A stretch of DNA of 19,576 bases. Source: DATJMJ01 sp035508795 (GTDB lineage Bacteria; Actinomycetota; Acidimicrobiia; Acidimicrobiales; Palsa-688). The notes under the pieces are model-generated. The model did no database searches. It was given only the letters and a program-made list of their open reading frames with translations, and was not told where the DNA came from. The stretch covers positions 1 to 19,576 of the forward strand of contig DATJMJ010000103.1 in assembly GCA_035508795.1 (NCBI GenBank), written 5' to 3'. Shown piece after piece: positions 1 through 8,242 of this stretch. Position 1 is the stretch's first letter; each line of letters opens with the position of its first letter. A program made the translations under genes and the position numbers.

Positions 1-1
1 C

Positions 2-907
2 GACCTCGTGATGCCGGGGGACCTCCTCGGGTACGTCACGCCCGAGGCCTCGGAGCACACGGGGATCCCAGCAGGTGTGCCGGTAATTGCGACGGCAAAC
101 GACAAAGCGGTCGAGGCCCTCGGCTGCGGCCTGCGCTCCCCAGGCTCGCTTTTGGTGTCACTCGGCACCTACATAGCAAGCATGTCCGTGGGGCAGCAAA
201 ACGTCGCCGGTACTCGGCAATTCTGGGTCAATTTCGCCTGTGCCCCCCACGAGTACCTTTATGAGAGCCACGGGGTCCGCCGGGGTATGTGGACAGTCAC
301 TTGGTGGAGGGACCTCATGGGCGAAGAGGCGCGGGGGCGCGCCGCCCGACGTGGCCTCGGCGTCGAGGAGTACCTGGACTCAGAAGCCGGGGGGCTCCCA
401 CCGGGGTCGGACGGTTTGATGGTCGTGCTCGACTGGCTGGCGCCGGCTGACGCCCCTTTCAGGAAGGGCTCCATGCTCGGCTTCGACGTGCGCCACGGGC
501 CGGCCCACGTCCACCGGGCGGTCCTCGAGGGCATCGCGCTCACCATCTACAGGTGCGCCAACGCGATGGCGGCGGAGCTGGGGGTCTCCCACGACGACCT
601 CGTGATATCGGGCGGCGGTTCGGGCTCGGACCTGTTTATGCAGATCTTCGCCGACGTTTTCGGGATCCCGGCGCGTCGGGCGAGGGTCAACAGCTCCGCC
701 GGGCTCGGAGCGGCCATCTGCGCCGCCGTCGGGACCGGCCTGTACGGCGGCTGGGACGAGGCAGTCCATAACATGGTCTCTTGGGGCGAGCCGTTCACCC
801 CGGACAGCGGCAACCACGACGTTTACCTGCGAGCCGCAGCCATATATGACCAGATCCCAGCCCTGACCGACAAAATTTTCAGGCAGAGTTACGAGATTTT
901 CGGCTAG
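2..907 (+). CDS. FGGY-family carbohydrate kinase, 3' part (YgcE-like by context)
   Basis: This is the C-terminal 301 residues of a sugar kinase of the FGGY family, which transfers the gamma-phosphate of ATP to a pentose, polyol or related sugar in the cytoplasm. The frame is open to the left edge, so the N-terminal domain lies outside the window; family members are usually about 490-520 residues. The NDKAVEALGCG stretch, the SLGTYIA phosphate-loop region, LEGIALTIYRCANAM and the ATP-binding GGGSGSDLFMQIFADVFGIP segment are typical of the second actin-like domain. The stop codon lies 3 bp from the end of the convergent aldehyde dehydrogenase. Substrate cannot be read from this part. The SDR and FAD oxidase near 10-12 kb suggest a relation to E. 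coli YgcE, but that is inference from the gene set. Confidence 0.9.
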   Translation, partial: DLVMPGDLLGYVTPEASEHTGIPAGVPVIATANDKAVEALGCGLRSPGSLLVSLGTYIASMSVGQQNVAGTRQFWVNFACAPHEYLYESHGVRRGMWTVTWWRDLMGEEARGRAARRGLGVEEYLDSEAGGLPPGSDGLMVVLDWLAPADAPFRKGSMLGFDVRHGPAHVHRAVLEGIALTIYRCANAMAAELGVSHDDLVISGGGSGSDLFMQIFADVFGIPARRARVNSSAGLGAAICAAVGTGLYGGWDEAVHNMVSWGEPFTPDSGNHDVYLRAAAIYDQIPALTDKIFRQSYEIFG

Positions 908-910
908 CCC

Positions 911-2293
911 CTAACGTCCCTCGCCAACCCAGACGGTCTTCAAGTTACAGAAAGCGCGGATACCCTGAGCGGACAGTTCGCGGCCGTAACCCGAAGTCTT
1001 TATGCCGCCAAAAGGAAGCTCGGGGTAAGAAGTGACCATGCCGTTTATGAAAACGGCACCGGCGTCGAGATCCCTTACGAAGCGTTCCCGTTCGTCCTCG
1101 TCATTGGTCCAGGCGTTGGCCCCGAGGCCGAACTCCGTTGCGTTGGCAAGCGCGATTGCCTCGTTGATGTCCTTCACCCGGAACAGCCCCGCAACCGGGC
1201 CGAAAACCTCCTCGCTGTACATCCGCATCTCTGCTGTCAGCTCGCTCAGCACCGTCGGCTGGTAGTACCAACCAGGACCGGGGAGGCGCTCGCCACCGCA
1301 CAGCACCTTGGCACCTTTTGCGACCGCGTCGGCTACGAGCTCTTCCACGTCGTCCCTGCCCGAACTGGTAGCAAGCGGGCCGACATCGGTCTGCTCCGCA
1401 AGCGGGTCACCGACAGACAACGCGGTCATATTTTCGACGAACCGCCGTTCGAACTCGTCGGCCACCGCCTCGTGGACGATAAAGCGCTTGGCGGCTATGC
1501 ATGATTGGCCGTTGTTCTGGCAGCGCGCCGTCGCCGCCACGGCAGCTGCTTTGTCGAGGGCGGCACTCGGCATGACGACGTAGGGGTCGCTCCCGCCGAG
1601 CTCGAGGACGCTTGGCTTGACCAGTTCACCCGCAATGGAGCCGACCGCCGCCCCAGCCGGGCCCGACCCGGTGAGGGTGACTGCGGCGACGCGCGGGTCC
1701 CGCAAAACGGCTTCGACCCGCGACGACCCGATCAAAAGTGCCTGGAAACTACCTTCGGGGAAGCCTGCGCGCTCGAAAAGCTCGCCAAGGTAAAGGGCAG
1801 TCTGCGGCACGTTGGAGGCATGCTTGAGCAACCCGGCGTTGCCGGCCATGAGGGCCGGTGCGGCGAAGCGGACCACCTGCCACAAGGGGAAGTTCCATGG
1901 CATGACCGCCAGCACGACGCCGAGAGGTTGGTAGCGAGCGTAGGCGGCCGTAGCACCAACCGCCCTCGCGTCTGCCGTCTCGTCCGCCAGCAGCTCCCGG
2001 GCGTGCTCAGCGTAGTAGCGGCACCCACGGGCGCATTTGGCCACCTCGGCCCTTGCCGACCTGACGGTCTTGCCCATCTCGGTGGTCATGAGACGGGCAA
2101 CGCTTTCCTGCTCCTCGTCGAGCAGCTCTGCCGCCCGGTGCATCCAGGCGGAGCGCTCGTCGAAGGTGGTCAGGCGCAGTCGCGACCAGCCCGAGACTGC
2201 CGTGGCCAAACGTGAGCTGAGCTCATCGCCGGAAATCTCGTCGAAAAGCTTGACGACCTCACCGGTGGCTGGGTTGGTAGTCGCTATCGCCAT
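911..2293 (-). CDS. NAD(P)-dependent aldehyde dehydrogenase, succinate-semialdehyde dehydrogenase type
   Basis: A 460-residue aldehyde dehydrogenase that oxidises an aldehyde to the carboxylate with NAD(P)+. Catalytic features are visible: PWNFP with Asn134, the cofactor lysine Lys157 (LKHAS), Glu231 in LELGGSDP and the nucleophile Cys265 in NNGQSCIAAKR. The TTNPATGEVV opening and the C-terminal GGIKTSGYGREL are those of the GabD1/SSADH group, though sugar-derived or short aldehydes (for example glycolaldehyde) are also possible substrates. I chose the ATG at 2293 because GGAGGG lies just upstream on the minus strand and the family start aligns there; an in-frame ATG ten codons earlier lacks this support. 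It converges on the kinase with a 3-bp gap and is divergent from the ABC transporter operon, which suggests shared control from 2294-2517. Confidence 0.92.
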   Translation of the reverse strand: MAIATTNPATGEVVKLFDEISGDELSSRLATAVSGWSRLRLTTFDERSAWMHRAAELLDEEQESVARLMTTEMGKTVRSARAEVAKCARGCRYYAEHARELLADETADARAVGATAAYARYQPLGVVLAVMPWNFPLWQVVRFAAPALMAGNAGLLKHASNVPQTALYLGELFERAGFPEGSFQALLIGSSRVEAVLRDPRVAAVTLTGSGPAGAAVGSIAGELVKPSVLELGGSDPYVVMPSAALDKAAAVAATARCQNNGQSCIAAKRFIVHEAVADEFERRFVENMTALSVGDPLAEQTDVGPLATSSGRDDVEELVADAVAKGAKVLCGGERLPGPGWYYQPTVLSELTAEMRMYSEEVFGPVAGLFRVKDINEAIALANATEFGLGANAWTNDEDERERFVRDLDAGAVFINGMVTSYPELPFGGIKTSGYGRELSAQGIRAFCNLKTVWVGEGR

Positions 2294-2420
2294 CTGCCCT
2301 CCGTCTCGGTGGTTCCGGGCCACAGCCTATGCCTTCAAGCGGCGATGACGGAGAAGTGAAGGACCGGCACGAAGGCGACCGGCCTTTGACGAGGTTGCCC
2401 TGCTAGCTTCAGGTCCCAAT

Positions 2421-2432
2421 CGGCCCGGGCCG
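2421..2432. promoter_or_regulatory. 12-bp GC palindrome in divergent intergenic region
   Basis: CGGCCCGGGCCG is a perfect palindrome in the 224-bp gap between the divergent aldehyde dehydrogenase and the permease gene. It could be an operator serving both directions, but a GC-only palindrome in GC-rich DNA may be chance. No convincing -35/-10 pair was seen: a TTGACG at 2386-2391 has no good -10 at 16-18 bp. Confidence 0.2.
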
Positions 2433-2517
2433 TCGTTATGCCCTGGCCCTCCTGTAGGTTCGCCAATCTGGACGAGGCCCAGACGAGGGGACGAGCAAGG
2501 TGAAAGGTGAGCGCTAG

Positions 2518-3471
2518 ATGTTGCGGTACGCATTGAAGCGCACCGGGCTGGCGCTCCTGACATTGCTGCTCCTGAGCGTCATCGTCTTCCTGGCTGCCCA
2601 GGTCCTCCCCGGCAACCCCGGCCGGGCGATCCTCGGGCCTTTCGCGTCCCAACAGGCCGTAGCGGTCCTTGACCGCAAGCTTGGCGTCGACCACCCGCTG
2701 GTCGTGCAGTACTGGAGATGGGTGTCCGGGGTGCTGAGAGGCAGCCTCGGCACTTCCTACCAGTTCCAGGCGCCGGTGAGCTCGTTCCTCTTTCCTGCGC
2801 TCGGGCACTCGCTCAAACTGGCAGCGGTCGCCTTCGTGATCGTGGTGCCGCTCGGGATCCTGGGCGGGGTGACCGCGGCCCTCCACCGGGGTGGCCCGAT
2901 CGACAGGGTGATCAGCGTCAGCGGGCTGTCGCTTTCGACGGTGCCCGAGTTTGTCTCGGGGATCGTCGTGATAGTTGTGTTCGCCATCGAGCTAAAAGTG
3001 CTCCCCGTCACTGCCGATGCGCCGCCCGGGTCGTCGCCGCTCACCCAGCTCCGCTACCTGGTCCTGCCTGCGGTCCCGTTGGTGTTCATCCTCTTCGGCT
3101 ACATCGCTCGGATGGCAAGGGCGGGCACGGTCGAGGCCCTCGGCTCCGACTACGTGCGCACCGCCACCTTGAAGGGCCTCCCGCGCTGGCTCGTTATCCG
3201 CCGCCACGTGTTGCGTAATTCCCTCGTGCCGACCGTGACCGTCATCGCCACACAGACCGGCTATTTGATCGGTGGCCTTTTTGTCATCGAAAACCTCTTC
3301 AATTACCCCGGCCTCGGCCGTTTGATAGTTACGGCGGCCACCGACAAGGACTTCCCGATGCTCGAGGCAGGGGTGCTCTTCATCGGCATCGTCTACATCG
3401 CGGCAACCCTGTTGGCCGACCTTTTCTACATGGTGCTCAACCCGCGTACCAGGGTCGGAGGGGCGAGTTGA
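2518..3471 (+). CDS. Opp/Dpp-family ABC transporter permease, DppB type
   Basis: A 317-residue inner-membrane permease of the oligopeptide/dipeptide/nickel importer family. The N-terminus (MLRYALKRTG then a hydrophobic helix at about 8-28) and the following QVLPGNPGRAILGP segment are hallmarks of DppB/OppB proteins. Further membrane helices lie at about 97-120, 135-165 and 180-200. The cytoplasmic EAA-type coupling loop is seen around residues 195-235 (ARMARAGTVEALGSDYVRTA), and the last helices contain the family sequence NYPGLGRLI. The ATG at 2518 is the first start and has an AAGGTGAG ribosome site. It is the first gene of the operon, and its stop overlaps the start of the next gene. In this family the cargo is set by the binding protein, so sugars or glycosides are as possible as peptides. 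Confidence 0.93.
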   Translation: MLRYALKRTGLALLTLLLLSVIVFLAAQVLPGNPGRAILGPFASQQAVAVLDRKLGVDHPLVVQYWRWVSGVLRGSLGTSYQFQAPVSSFLFPALGHSLKLAAVAFVIVVPLGILGGVTAALHRGGPIDRVISVSGLSLSTVPEFVSGIVVIVVFAIELKVLPVTADAPPGSSPLTQLRYLVLPAVPLVFILFGYIARMARAGTVEALGSDYVRTATLKGLPRWLVIRRHVLRNSLVPTVTVIATQTGYLIGGLFVIENLFNYPGLGRLIVTAATDKDFPMLEAGVLFIGIVYIAATLLADLFYMVLNPRTRVGGAS

Positions 3472-4385
3472 GCGTCGGCCCGGCCGTGGAGGAGATCCCG
3501 GAGGCAAGCCCGCTCGGGCGCGGCGGAGCGGCCGGAGCGCTCGACGTCTCCGCCGGCCGCATCCGCCGCGAGCACCTGCACCAGCTCGTGCGCACCAAGA
3601 CGTTCCTCGCAGGCGCTCTGATACTCGCCTGGTGGGTGATGTGCGCGATCTTCGGCCAAACGTTTGCCCCTTTCAAGGCCACGTCGCCCAACCTCCTCAG
3701 TTTCAATAGCGCGCCGTCGGCGGCTCACTGGTTCGGGACGGACGCGCTCGGCCGGGACGTCCTTTCCCGTGTGGTCGTCGGCGCCCGTGACATCTTGAAG
3801 ATCGCTCCGCTCGCGACGTTGCTCGGCACTTTGGTCGGGACGACCATCGGGCTCGCTCAGGGTTACATCGGCGGCATTTTCGACCTCGTCGTCGGCAGGG
3901 TCGTCGACGCCGCCCTCGCCTTGCCGACTGTGATCGTCGCCTTCTTGTTCGTGGTCGCGGTCGGCACGAGCACCCTCACACTTGTCCTCGTAATTGGCCT
4001 CGTTTTCGGGCTGATAATCGCGCGTACGGTACGCGCCGCCGTGCTCCAGGAGCGCGAGCTCGACTACCTTGATGCCGCACGCCTGCGCGGCGAGACCACC
4101 CTGCACGTGATGTTCGTGGAGATCCTGCCCAACGTTATGGGCCCGGTCCTGGTCGAGTTCACCGTCCGCCTCGGGTACGCCGTCTTCACGATCGCCACTT
4201 TGTCGTTCCTCGGTTTCGGCGTGCAACCCCCGACACCGGACTGGGGGGCGGACATCGCCGCCAACTACCAGTACCTTGCGGCCGGTTACTGGTGGGAGAC
4301 GCTGTTCCCTGCACTTGCCATCGCGTCTTTGGTGATCGCGGTAAACCTCCTCGGCGACTCGATCGAGGCGGTGCTCGCCCAATGA
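3468..4385 (+). CDS. Opp/Dpp-family ABC transporter permease, DppC type
   Basis: A 305-residue second permease subunit that pairs with the DppB-type protein to form the membrane channel. It has the usual DppC layout: a polar N-terminal tail of about 40 residues, a first helix (AGALILAWWVMCAIFG), a periplasm-facing segment with HWFGTDALGRDVLSRVV, then five helices and the coupling loop with DAARLRGETTLHVMFVEILP near residues 200-220. The LSFLGFGVQPPTPDWG sequence is characteristic. The start is a TTG at 3468 whose last two bases are shared with the upstream TGA (TTGA overlap); GGAGGGG lies just before it, so translational coupling is likely. The gene ends in an ATGA overlap with the ATPase gene. 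Confidence 0.93.
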   Translation: MSVGPAVEEIPEASPLGRGGAAGALDVSAGRIRREHLHQLVRTKTFLAGALILAWWVMCAIFGQTFAPFKATSPNLLSFNSAPSAAHWFGTDALGRDVLSRVVVGARDILKIAPLATLLGTLVGTTIGLAQGYIGGIFDLVVGRVVDAALALPTVIVAFLFVVAVGTSTLTLVLVIGLVFGLIIARTVRAAVLQERELDYLDAARLRGETTLHVMFVEILPNVMGPVLVEFTVRLGYAVFTIATLSFLGFGVQPPTPDWGADIAANYQYLAAGYWWETLFPALAIASLVIAVNLLGDSIEAVLAQ

Positions 4386-6475
4386 GCTCCCAAGCCCCGC
4401 CGGCCACAGCCGCGACGACAGCGACGGCACTTGTCGTCGACCGCCTTCATGTGACCTACAAGGTGCGCGCTACCGACCGCCTCGCCGTGCGCGACGTCTC
4501 GTTCAGCATCGGGCGGGAGCAAACCTTTGGCCTCGTCGGCGAATCAGGCTGTGGCAAGTCGACGACAGCCCTCGCCATTACCAGGTACCTGCCGAGCAAC
4601 GGGCGGATCTCCGGGGGCTCGATCTCCGTCAACGGCCAAGATCTTGCCTCTATGGGCCCCGACGCCCTTCGCCGTCTCCGGGCGCGGACGATCTCGATGG
4701 TCTACCAGGAGCCCGCTCGCGCCCTCAACCCCTCTATCCGTGTCGGGCGCCAAGTAGCCGAGGTGTACGAGCTTGCAGGCCTCAAAAAAGCGGAGGCCCT
4801 GGAGCGGGCGGAAGAAATGCTCCGGGTCGTCCAGATCGCAGATCCTGGGCGAATCCTTCGTGCCTACCCGCACCAACTTTCCGGCGGGATGTTGCAACGG
4901 GTGATAATAGCCATGGCGCTCGCGTCGGAACCCTCGCTCCTCATCCTCGACGAGCCGACGACAGCCCTCGACGCCACCGTCGAAGCCGAAGTACTCGACC
5001 TGCTCGCACCGCTGCGCGAGAGGTTCCACACGGCAGTCCTGTTCATCAGCCACAACCTCGGCTTGATCGCCAGGATGTGCGACCGGGTCGCGGTCATGTA
5101 CGCCGGCGAAATGGTCGAGCAAGGCCCGGCGCGCGAGATCCTGGACAACCCGCGCCACCCTTACACCGTCGGCCTGCTGCGCTGCGTACCCCGTGCAGGT
5201 CAACGCAAAGACCACGGGCGTCTCGACACCATCCCGGGTTTCCTCCCCGGTCCTGGGGACGTCCAAGCCGGCTGCGTCTTCGCGGCCCGCTGTGCGCTCG
5301 CCACACGGCGCTGCACCGAAGAAGCACCCCCGCTGTACCAGGTGAGCGCCGGCAGGACCAGCCGTTGCCACTACTACGAGCAAGCGCCGAACGTGCCGCG
5401 GACTACCCCGCAAGACGTCAAATTGGCGACCCCGGTCGAGGGCGGCGAGCCCGTCGTGAGCGTGTGGGGAGCCTCGAAGACGTTCCATGCTCGCGGCGAG
5501 AGGCTGCACGCCCTGGTGGGGGTGGACCTCGAACTGGGACGGGGCGAAACCCTTGGCCTGGTTGGCGAATCCGGCAGCGGCAAGACCACCCTTGCCCGGG
5601 TGTTGCTGGGGTTGACCGTCCCCGACCAAGGCTCGAGGATCGAGCTCGAGGGGTCCCCGCTGCCAATGGCGTGCACTGCTCGCGACCGCAAACAGCTCCA
5701 GGCGCTCCAGATCGTTTTCCAAAACCCGGGCTCGGCTCTCAACCGGCGCCACACCGTGCGCCACATCATCACCCGGTCCCTCAAGAAACTGGCCGGCCTG
5801 TCGCGTCAGGAGAGCGAGCGCAGGCTGGTCGAGGTCGTCCACTCGGTGAGGATGGAAGAGCGTCACCTTGCGCTCCACCCGTACCAGCTTTCGGGAGGCC
5901 TCAAGCAACGTGTCGCAATAGCACGAGCCTTCGCAGGGGCGCCGCGCGTGCTCGTTTGCGACGAGCCGACATCGGCTCTCGACGTGTCGGTCCAGGCGGC
6001 CATCCTCAACTTGCTGGCGGACCTGCAAAGTCAGGAACATGTGAGCTACATCGTGATCTCGCACGACCTTGGCGTGGTGCGTTACCTCGCCGACCGTATC
6101 GTCGTCCTCTACCTGGGACGGGTCATGGAAGAGGGCTCGGCCGAGACGGTTTTCACCGGCCCCCACCACCCCTACACCGAGGCCCTCTTGTCGGCCGTGC
6201 CGAGCCTGGACGGGCCTCCCCGTGAACGGATCCGCCTCAAAGGCGAGATCCCGAGCGCGGCACGGGTGCCGACCGGCTGCGTCTTTCACACGCGTTGCCC
6301 GCGACGCTTGTCGAGCGGCATATGCGAATCGGAAGAGCCCCCCCTCGCCGAGGTCGAGCCGGGCCACATGATGCGCTGCCACATCCCGGTCGACCAGCTG
6401 AGACGGTTGCAGGCAAAGGGCCCCGGACCGTCTCCCTCGCCTGTCCCCTGGCGCTCCTCGATCATGCCAAACTGA
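4382..6475 (+). CDS. Fused double ATP-binding protein of Opp/Dpp ABC transporter (DppD-DppF)
   Basis: A 697-residue protein joining two nucleotide-binding domains that in many bacteria are separate DppD and DppF subunits. Domain 1 has Walker A GESGCGKS (about 53-60), Q-loop VYQEP, signature LSGGML (about 166), Walker B LLILDEPTTALD and switch histidine FISHN. Domain 2 has Walker A GESGSGKT (about 394), VFQNP, signature LSGGLKQR (about 503), VLVCDEPTSALD and VISHD. Each domain is followed by the cysteine-containing oligopeptide-transporter extension (GCVFAARC near 297, GCVFHTRC near 633). The ATG at 4382 overlaps the preceding stop as ATGA, and alignment to the family begins just after it. The 3' end overlaps the convergent alcohol dehydrogenase by 14 bp, leaving no room for a terminator between them. 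Confidence 0.95.
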   Translation: MSSQAPPATAATTATALVVDRLHVTYKVRATDRLAVRDVSFSIGREQTFGLVGESGCGKSTTALAITRYLPSNGRISGGSISVNGQDLASMGPDALRRLRARTISMVYQEPARALNPSIRVGRQVAEVYELAGLKKAEALERAEEMLRVVQIADPGRILRAYPHQLSGGMLQRVIIAMALASEPSLLILDEPTTALDATVEAEVLDLLAPLRERFHTAVLFISHNLGLIARMCDRVAVMYAGEMVEQGPAREILDNPRHPYTVGLLRCVPRAGQRKDHGRLDTIPGFLPGPGDVQAGCVFAARCALATRRCTEEAPPLYQVSAGRTSRCHYYEQAPNVPRTTPQDVKLATPVEGGEPVVSVWGASKTFHARGERLHALVGVDLELGRGETLGLVGESGSGKTTLARVLLGLTVPDQGSRIELEGSPLPMACTARDRKQLQALQIVFQNPGSALNRRHTVRHIITRSLKKLAGLSRQESERRLVEVVHSVRMEERHLALHPYQLSGGLKQRVAIARAFAGAPRVLVCDEPTSALDVSVQAAILNLLADLQSQEHVSYIVISHDLGVVRYLADRIVVLYLGRVMEEGSAETVFTGPHHPYTEALLSAVPSLDGPPRERIRLKGEIPSAARVPTGCVFHTRCPRRLSSGICESEEPPLAEVEPGHMMRCHIPVDQLRRLQAKGPGPSPSPVPWRSSIMPN

Positions 6476-7562
6476 TGACTCCCCGGGCGAGCCTCCCCGC
6501 CACCATGTCCCTGAAAGCGGCGTTTATCTCTTCGAGCGGGTAAACGCGGCTGACGAGCCTGTCGAGCGGCAATCGGCCTTCGGCGTAAAGGTCGAGGATC
6601 CGCGGCATGTCGGTCCGCGGACGGCAACTGCCGTAGAGGCTCCCGGTCACGGTCTTTTCGTGACGCACCATGGCTGGGCCGGGGAGCGAAATCATGGCGT
6701 CCGCGCTCGGGATCCCGACGCAGACGACGGTGCCGGCACGCCTCGTCACGTCGAAGGCTTCGGTGACGAGCTCGGTCCGGCCGGCCGACTCGATGCAGAC
6801 GTCGGCCCCCTCCCCGCCGGTGATGGCGGCGACCACTGTGCCGGCGCGCTCGGCGGCGGGATCGACGACGTGCGTCGCCCCGACCTCGACGGCGAGCTCG
6901 CGCTTGGAGGCGACCGGGTCCACCGCCACGACGTACCGCGCCCCGGAAAGGTGCGCTGCCATGACTGCGCTCAGCCCGACGCCCCCCGCGCCGAAAACGA
7001 CGACAGTAGACCCCGGTGCCGCCCGGGCACGGTTGACGACCGCCCCATAACCCGTCATGACGGCGCAGCCGACGAGGGCTGCGACGGGGAGGGGCACGTC
7101 GGTGCGGACCGGGATGCAGCTCGCTTCGTCGACGACTACTTCCTCGGCAAAAGTCGACAGGAACGAATAGTGGTAGAGCTCTTGGCCCTGATAAGACAGG
7201 CGCTTTGCGCCCGACACGAGCGTGCCGGCAAAGAGTGCCGGAGCTGCAACAGAGCAAAGGTTGGGGCGGCCGGACTCGCAGTAGCGGCAGCGCCCGCAAC
7301 TCGGTACCCATGACAGCACAACGTGGTCGCCGGGCTTCACGCTCCGCACCCCGTCGCCTACTTCTGCCACCACGCCGGCGCCCTCGTGACCGAGCACGCT
7401 CGGCGTGGGCGACGCGATGGCCCCGGTCATCGTGTGCCAATCGCTGGCGCAAACCCCTGTAGCAGCGAGCTTGACCCTTACTTCTTGTGGCCCGGGGGGC
7501 GCCAGGTCGACCTCGACGACTTTGAGCGTCTCCGCCGGCGCGAAAAGTACCGCGGCTTTCAT
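6462..7562 (-). CDS. Zinc-dependent alcohol dehydrogenase, class-III/AdhC-like
   Basis: A 366-residue medium-chain dehydrogenase using NAD(P). Catalytic zinc ligands appear as Cys38 (GVCASDWH), His59-Glu60 (GHEGAGVV) and Cys166 (GCAVMTGYG). The structural zinc cysteines are 89, 92, 95 and 103 (CGRCRYCESGRPNLC), and the Rossmann motif GAGGVG is at 191-196. The length and the GC-VMTGYGA region recall class III enzymes (S-hydroxymethyl-thiol or NDMA-dependent types), but simple alcohols or polyols are possible substrates. It starts 19 bp after the Fae-like gene on the same strand, so the two are probably cotranscribed, which favours a formaldehyde- or C1-related role. The ribosome site is weak, so translation may depend on coupling with the upstream gene. 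Its end overlaps the convergent ATPase gene by 14 bp. Confidence 0.9.
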   Translation of the reverse strand: MKAAVLFAPAETLKVVEVDLAPPGPQEVRVKLAATGVCASDWHTMTGAIASPTPSVLGHEGAGVVAEVGDGVRSVKPGDHVVLSWVPSCGRCRYCESGRPNLCSVAAPALFAGTLVSGAKRLSYQGQELYHYSFLSTFAEEVVVDEASCIPVRTDVPLPVAALVGCAVMTGYGAVVNRARAAPGSTVVVFGAGGVGLSAVMAAHLSGARYVVAVDPVASKRELAVEVGATHVVDPAAERAGTVVAAITGGEGADVCIESAGRTELVTEAFDVTRRAGTVVCVGIPSADAMISLPGPAMVRHEKTVTGSLYGSCRPRTDMPRILDLYAEGRLPLDRLVSRVYPLEEINAAFRDMVAGRLARGVISLA

Positions 7563-7581
7563 CTGCTGGCGTCGGCACCCA

Positions 7582-8076
7582 TTACGAGGGCCTGAAAAAC
7601 GGGTTGAACGGCGATTTGGCGGCAGCTAGGAACTCCCCGACCGAAGGCCGCCCTTCGACGGCTCGCCGGAGTGCTTCGAGCGTTGCCTCGCGGTTGTTGG
7701 CGAACACCCTGGCGTCGTCGTCGGCGCCCGGGTTGACCCACACAGCCGCGATCAGCACGAGGTTGGCGGTGTCGTGCCCCTCGATGAGGGATTGCTCGAG
7801 TGCTTGGCCAACCCCGGCGGCGACCCCGGCTTGCGCTGCCCCCCAGGTGAGATTGGCGTGAGCTGGTCCCCCAATGGCGGCCTTGTTGACGAAGAGCGTC
7901 GGCGGGACACTGGGGACGCCTGGTTGCGCCACCACGACGAAGGGAGCATGGCCGGCGCTCGGCGTCGCGAGCGCCGTTGCCCAGGCGGTCCCGACCGGCC
8001 CATTGCGCTCGCCCAGTACTACGTTGATGTGAGCCGCGTTGACGCCCTCTCCCTGAAACGACTCCCCGATCAGCAT
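7582..8076 (-). CDS. Formaldehyde-activating enzyme (Fae) family protein
   Basis: A 164-residue protein recognised as Fae: an N-terminal LIGESFQGEG block, then AAHINVVLGERNGPVGTAW with the conserved histidine (His16 here), FVNKAAI with the family lysine, WGAAQAGVAAGV, and the EATLEALRRAV and HPF-like SPFNPFF ends. In methylotrophs and methanogens Fae condenses formaldehyde with tetrahydromethanopterin in the cytoplasm. Canonical Fae, as I recall it, reads AHID and AQHGVA where this protein reads AHIN and AQAGVA, so it may be a divergent paralogue with a different pterin or aldehyde. The start at 8076 has AAGGAG seven bases upstream. It leads a two-gene unit with the zinc alcohol dehydrogenase and is divergent from the solute-binding protein. 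No other methanopterin gene lies in the window. Confidence 0.85.
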   Translation of the reverse strand: MLIGESFQGEGVNAAHINVVLGERNGPVGTAWATALATPSAGHAPFVVVAQPGVPSVPPTLFVNKAAIGGPAHANLTWGAAQAGVAAGVGQALEQSLIEGHDTANLVLIAAVWVNPGADDDARVFANNREATLEALRRAVEGRPSVGEFLAAAKSPFNPFFRPS

Positions 8077-8151
8077 CGACTGCTCCTTACTCGTCCGGGC
8101 GTGCCTTGAACGGCGCAGAGGACAAAGGGTAGCCTAATGTTGCCCGCGCCA

Positions 8152-8171
8152 ATCTTTTCTCTAGTAAAGAT
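8152..8171. promoter_or_regulatory. AT-rich inverted repeat between divergent fae-like and binding-protein genes
   Basis: ATCTTT (8152-8157) and AAAGAT (8166-8171) form a 6-bp inverted repeat with an 8-bp spacer, in an unusually AT-rich patch of the 185-bp divergent intergenic region. Its position, between two divergent starts, and its size fit an operator for a dimeric repressor. This is a suggestion from symmetry only. Confidence 0.3.
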
Positions 8172-8225
8172 CGCGACACTCGTTATCATTGCGGGCGCGG
8201 CGCTCGGTTGCTGCACTCCAGATAC

Positions 8226-8242
8226 GCTCGCACGCTGCGAGC
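8226..8242 (+). promoter_or_regulatory. Hairpin just upstream of the binding-protein ribosome site
   Basis: GCTCGCA (8226-8232), CGC loop and TGCGAGC (8236-8242) make a perfect 7-bp stem. It ends 6 bases before the AAAGGAG ribosome site of the solute-binding protein gene. It could stabilise the 5' end of the mRNA, which is common for highly expressed binding proteins, or serve as an operator. The hairpin is seen; the function is inferred. Confidence 0.35.

Noticed and set aside
2386..2391. TTGACG as a -35 box for the ABC operon
   Set aside because: No acceptable -10 hexamer occurs at 16-18 bp spacing.
4292..4381. 30-codon N-terminal extension of the fused ATPase
   Set aside because: It lies inside the DppC-type gene without a ribosome site; the ATGA overlap at 4382 is the normal operon arrangement.
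4544..6382. 612-codon open frame on the minus strand opposite the fused ATPase gene
   Set aside because: The plus strand encodes an unmistakable double ABC ATPase. The minus frame has low-complexity Arg/Gly/His-rich translation typical of antisense frames in high-GC DNA.
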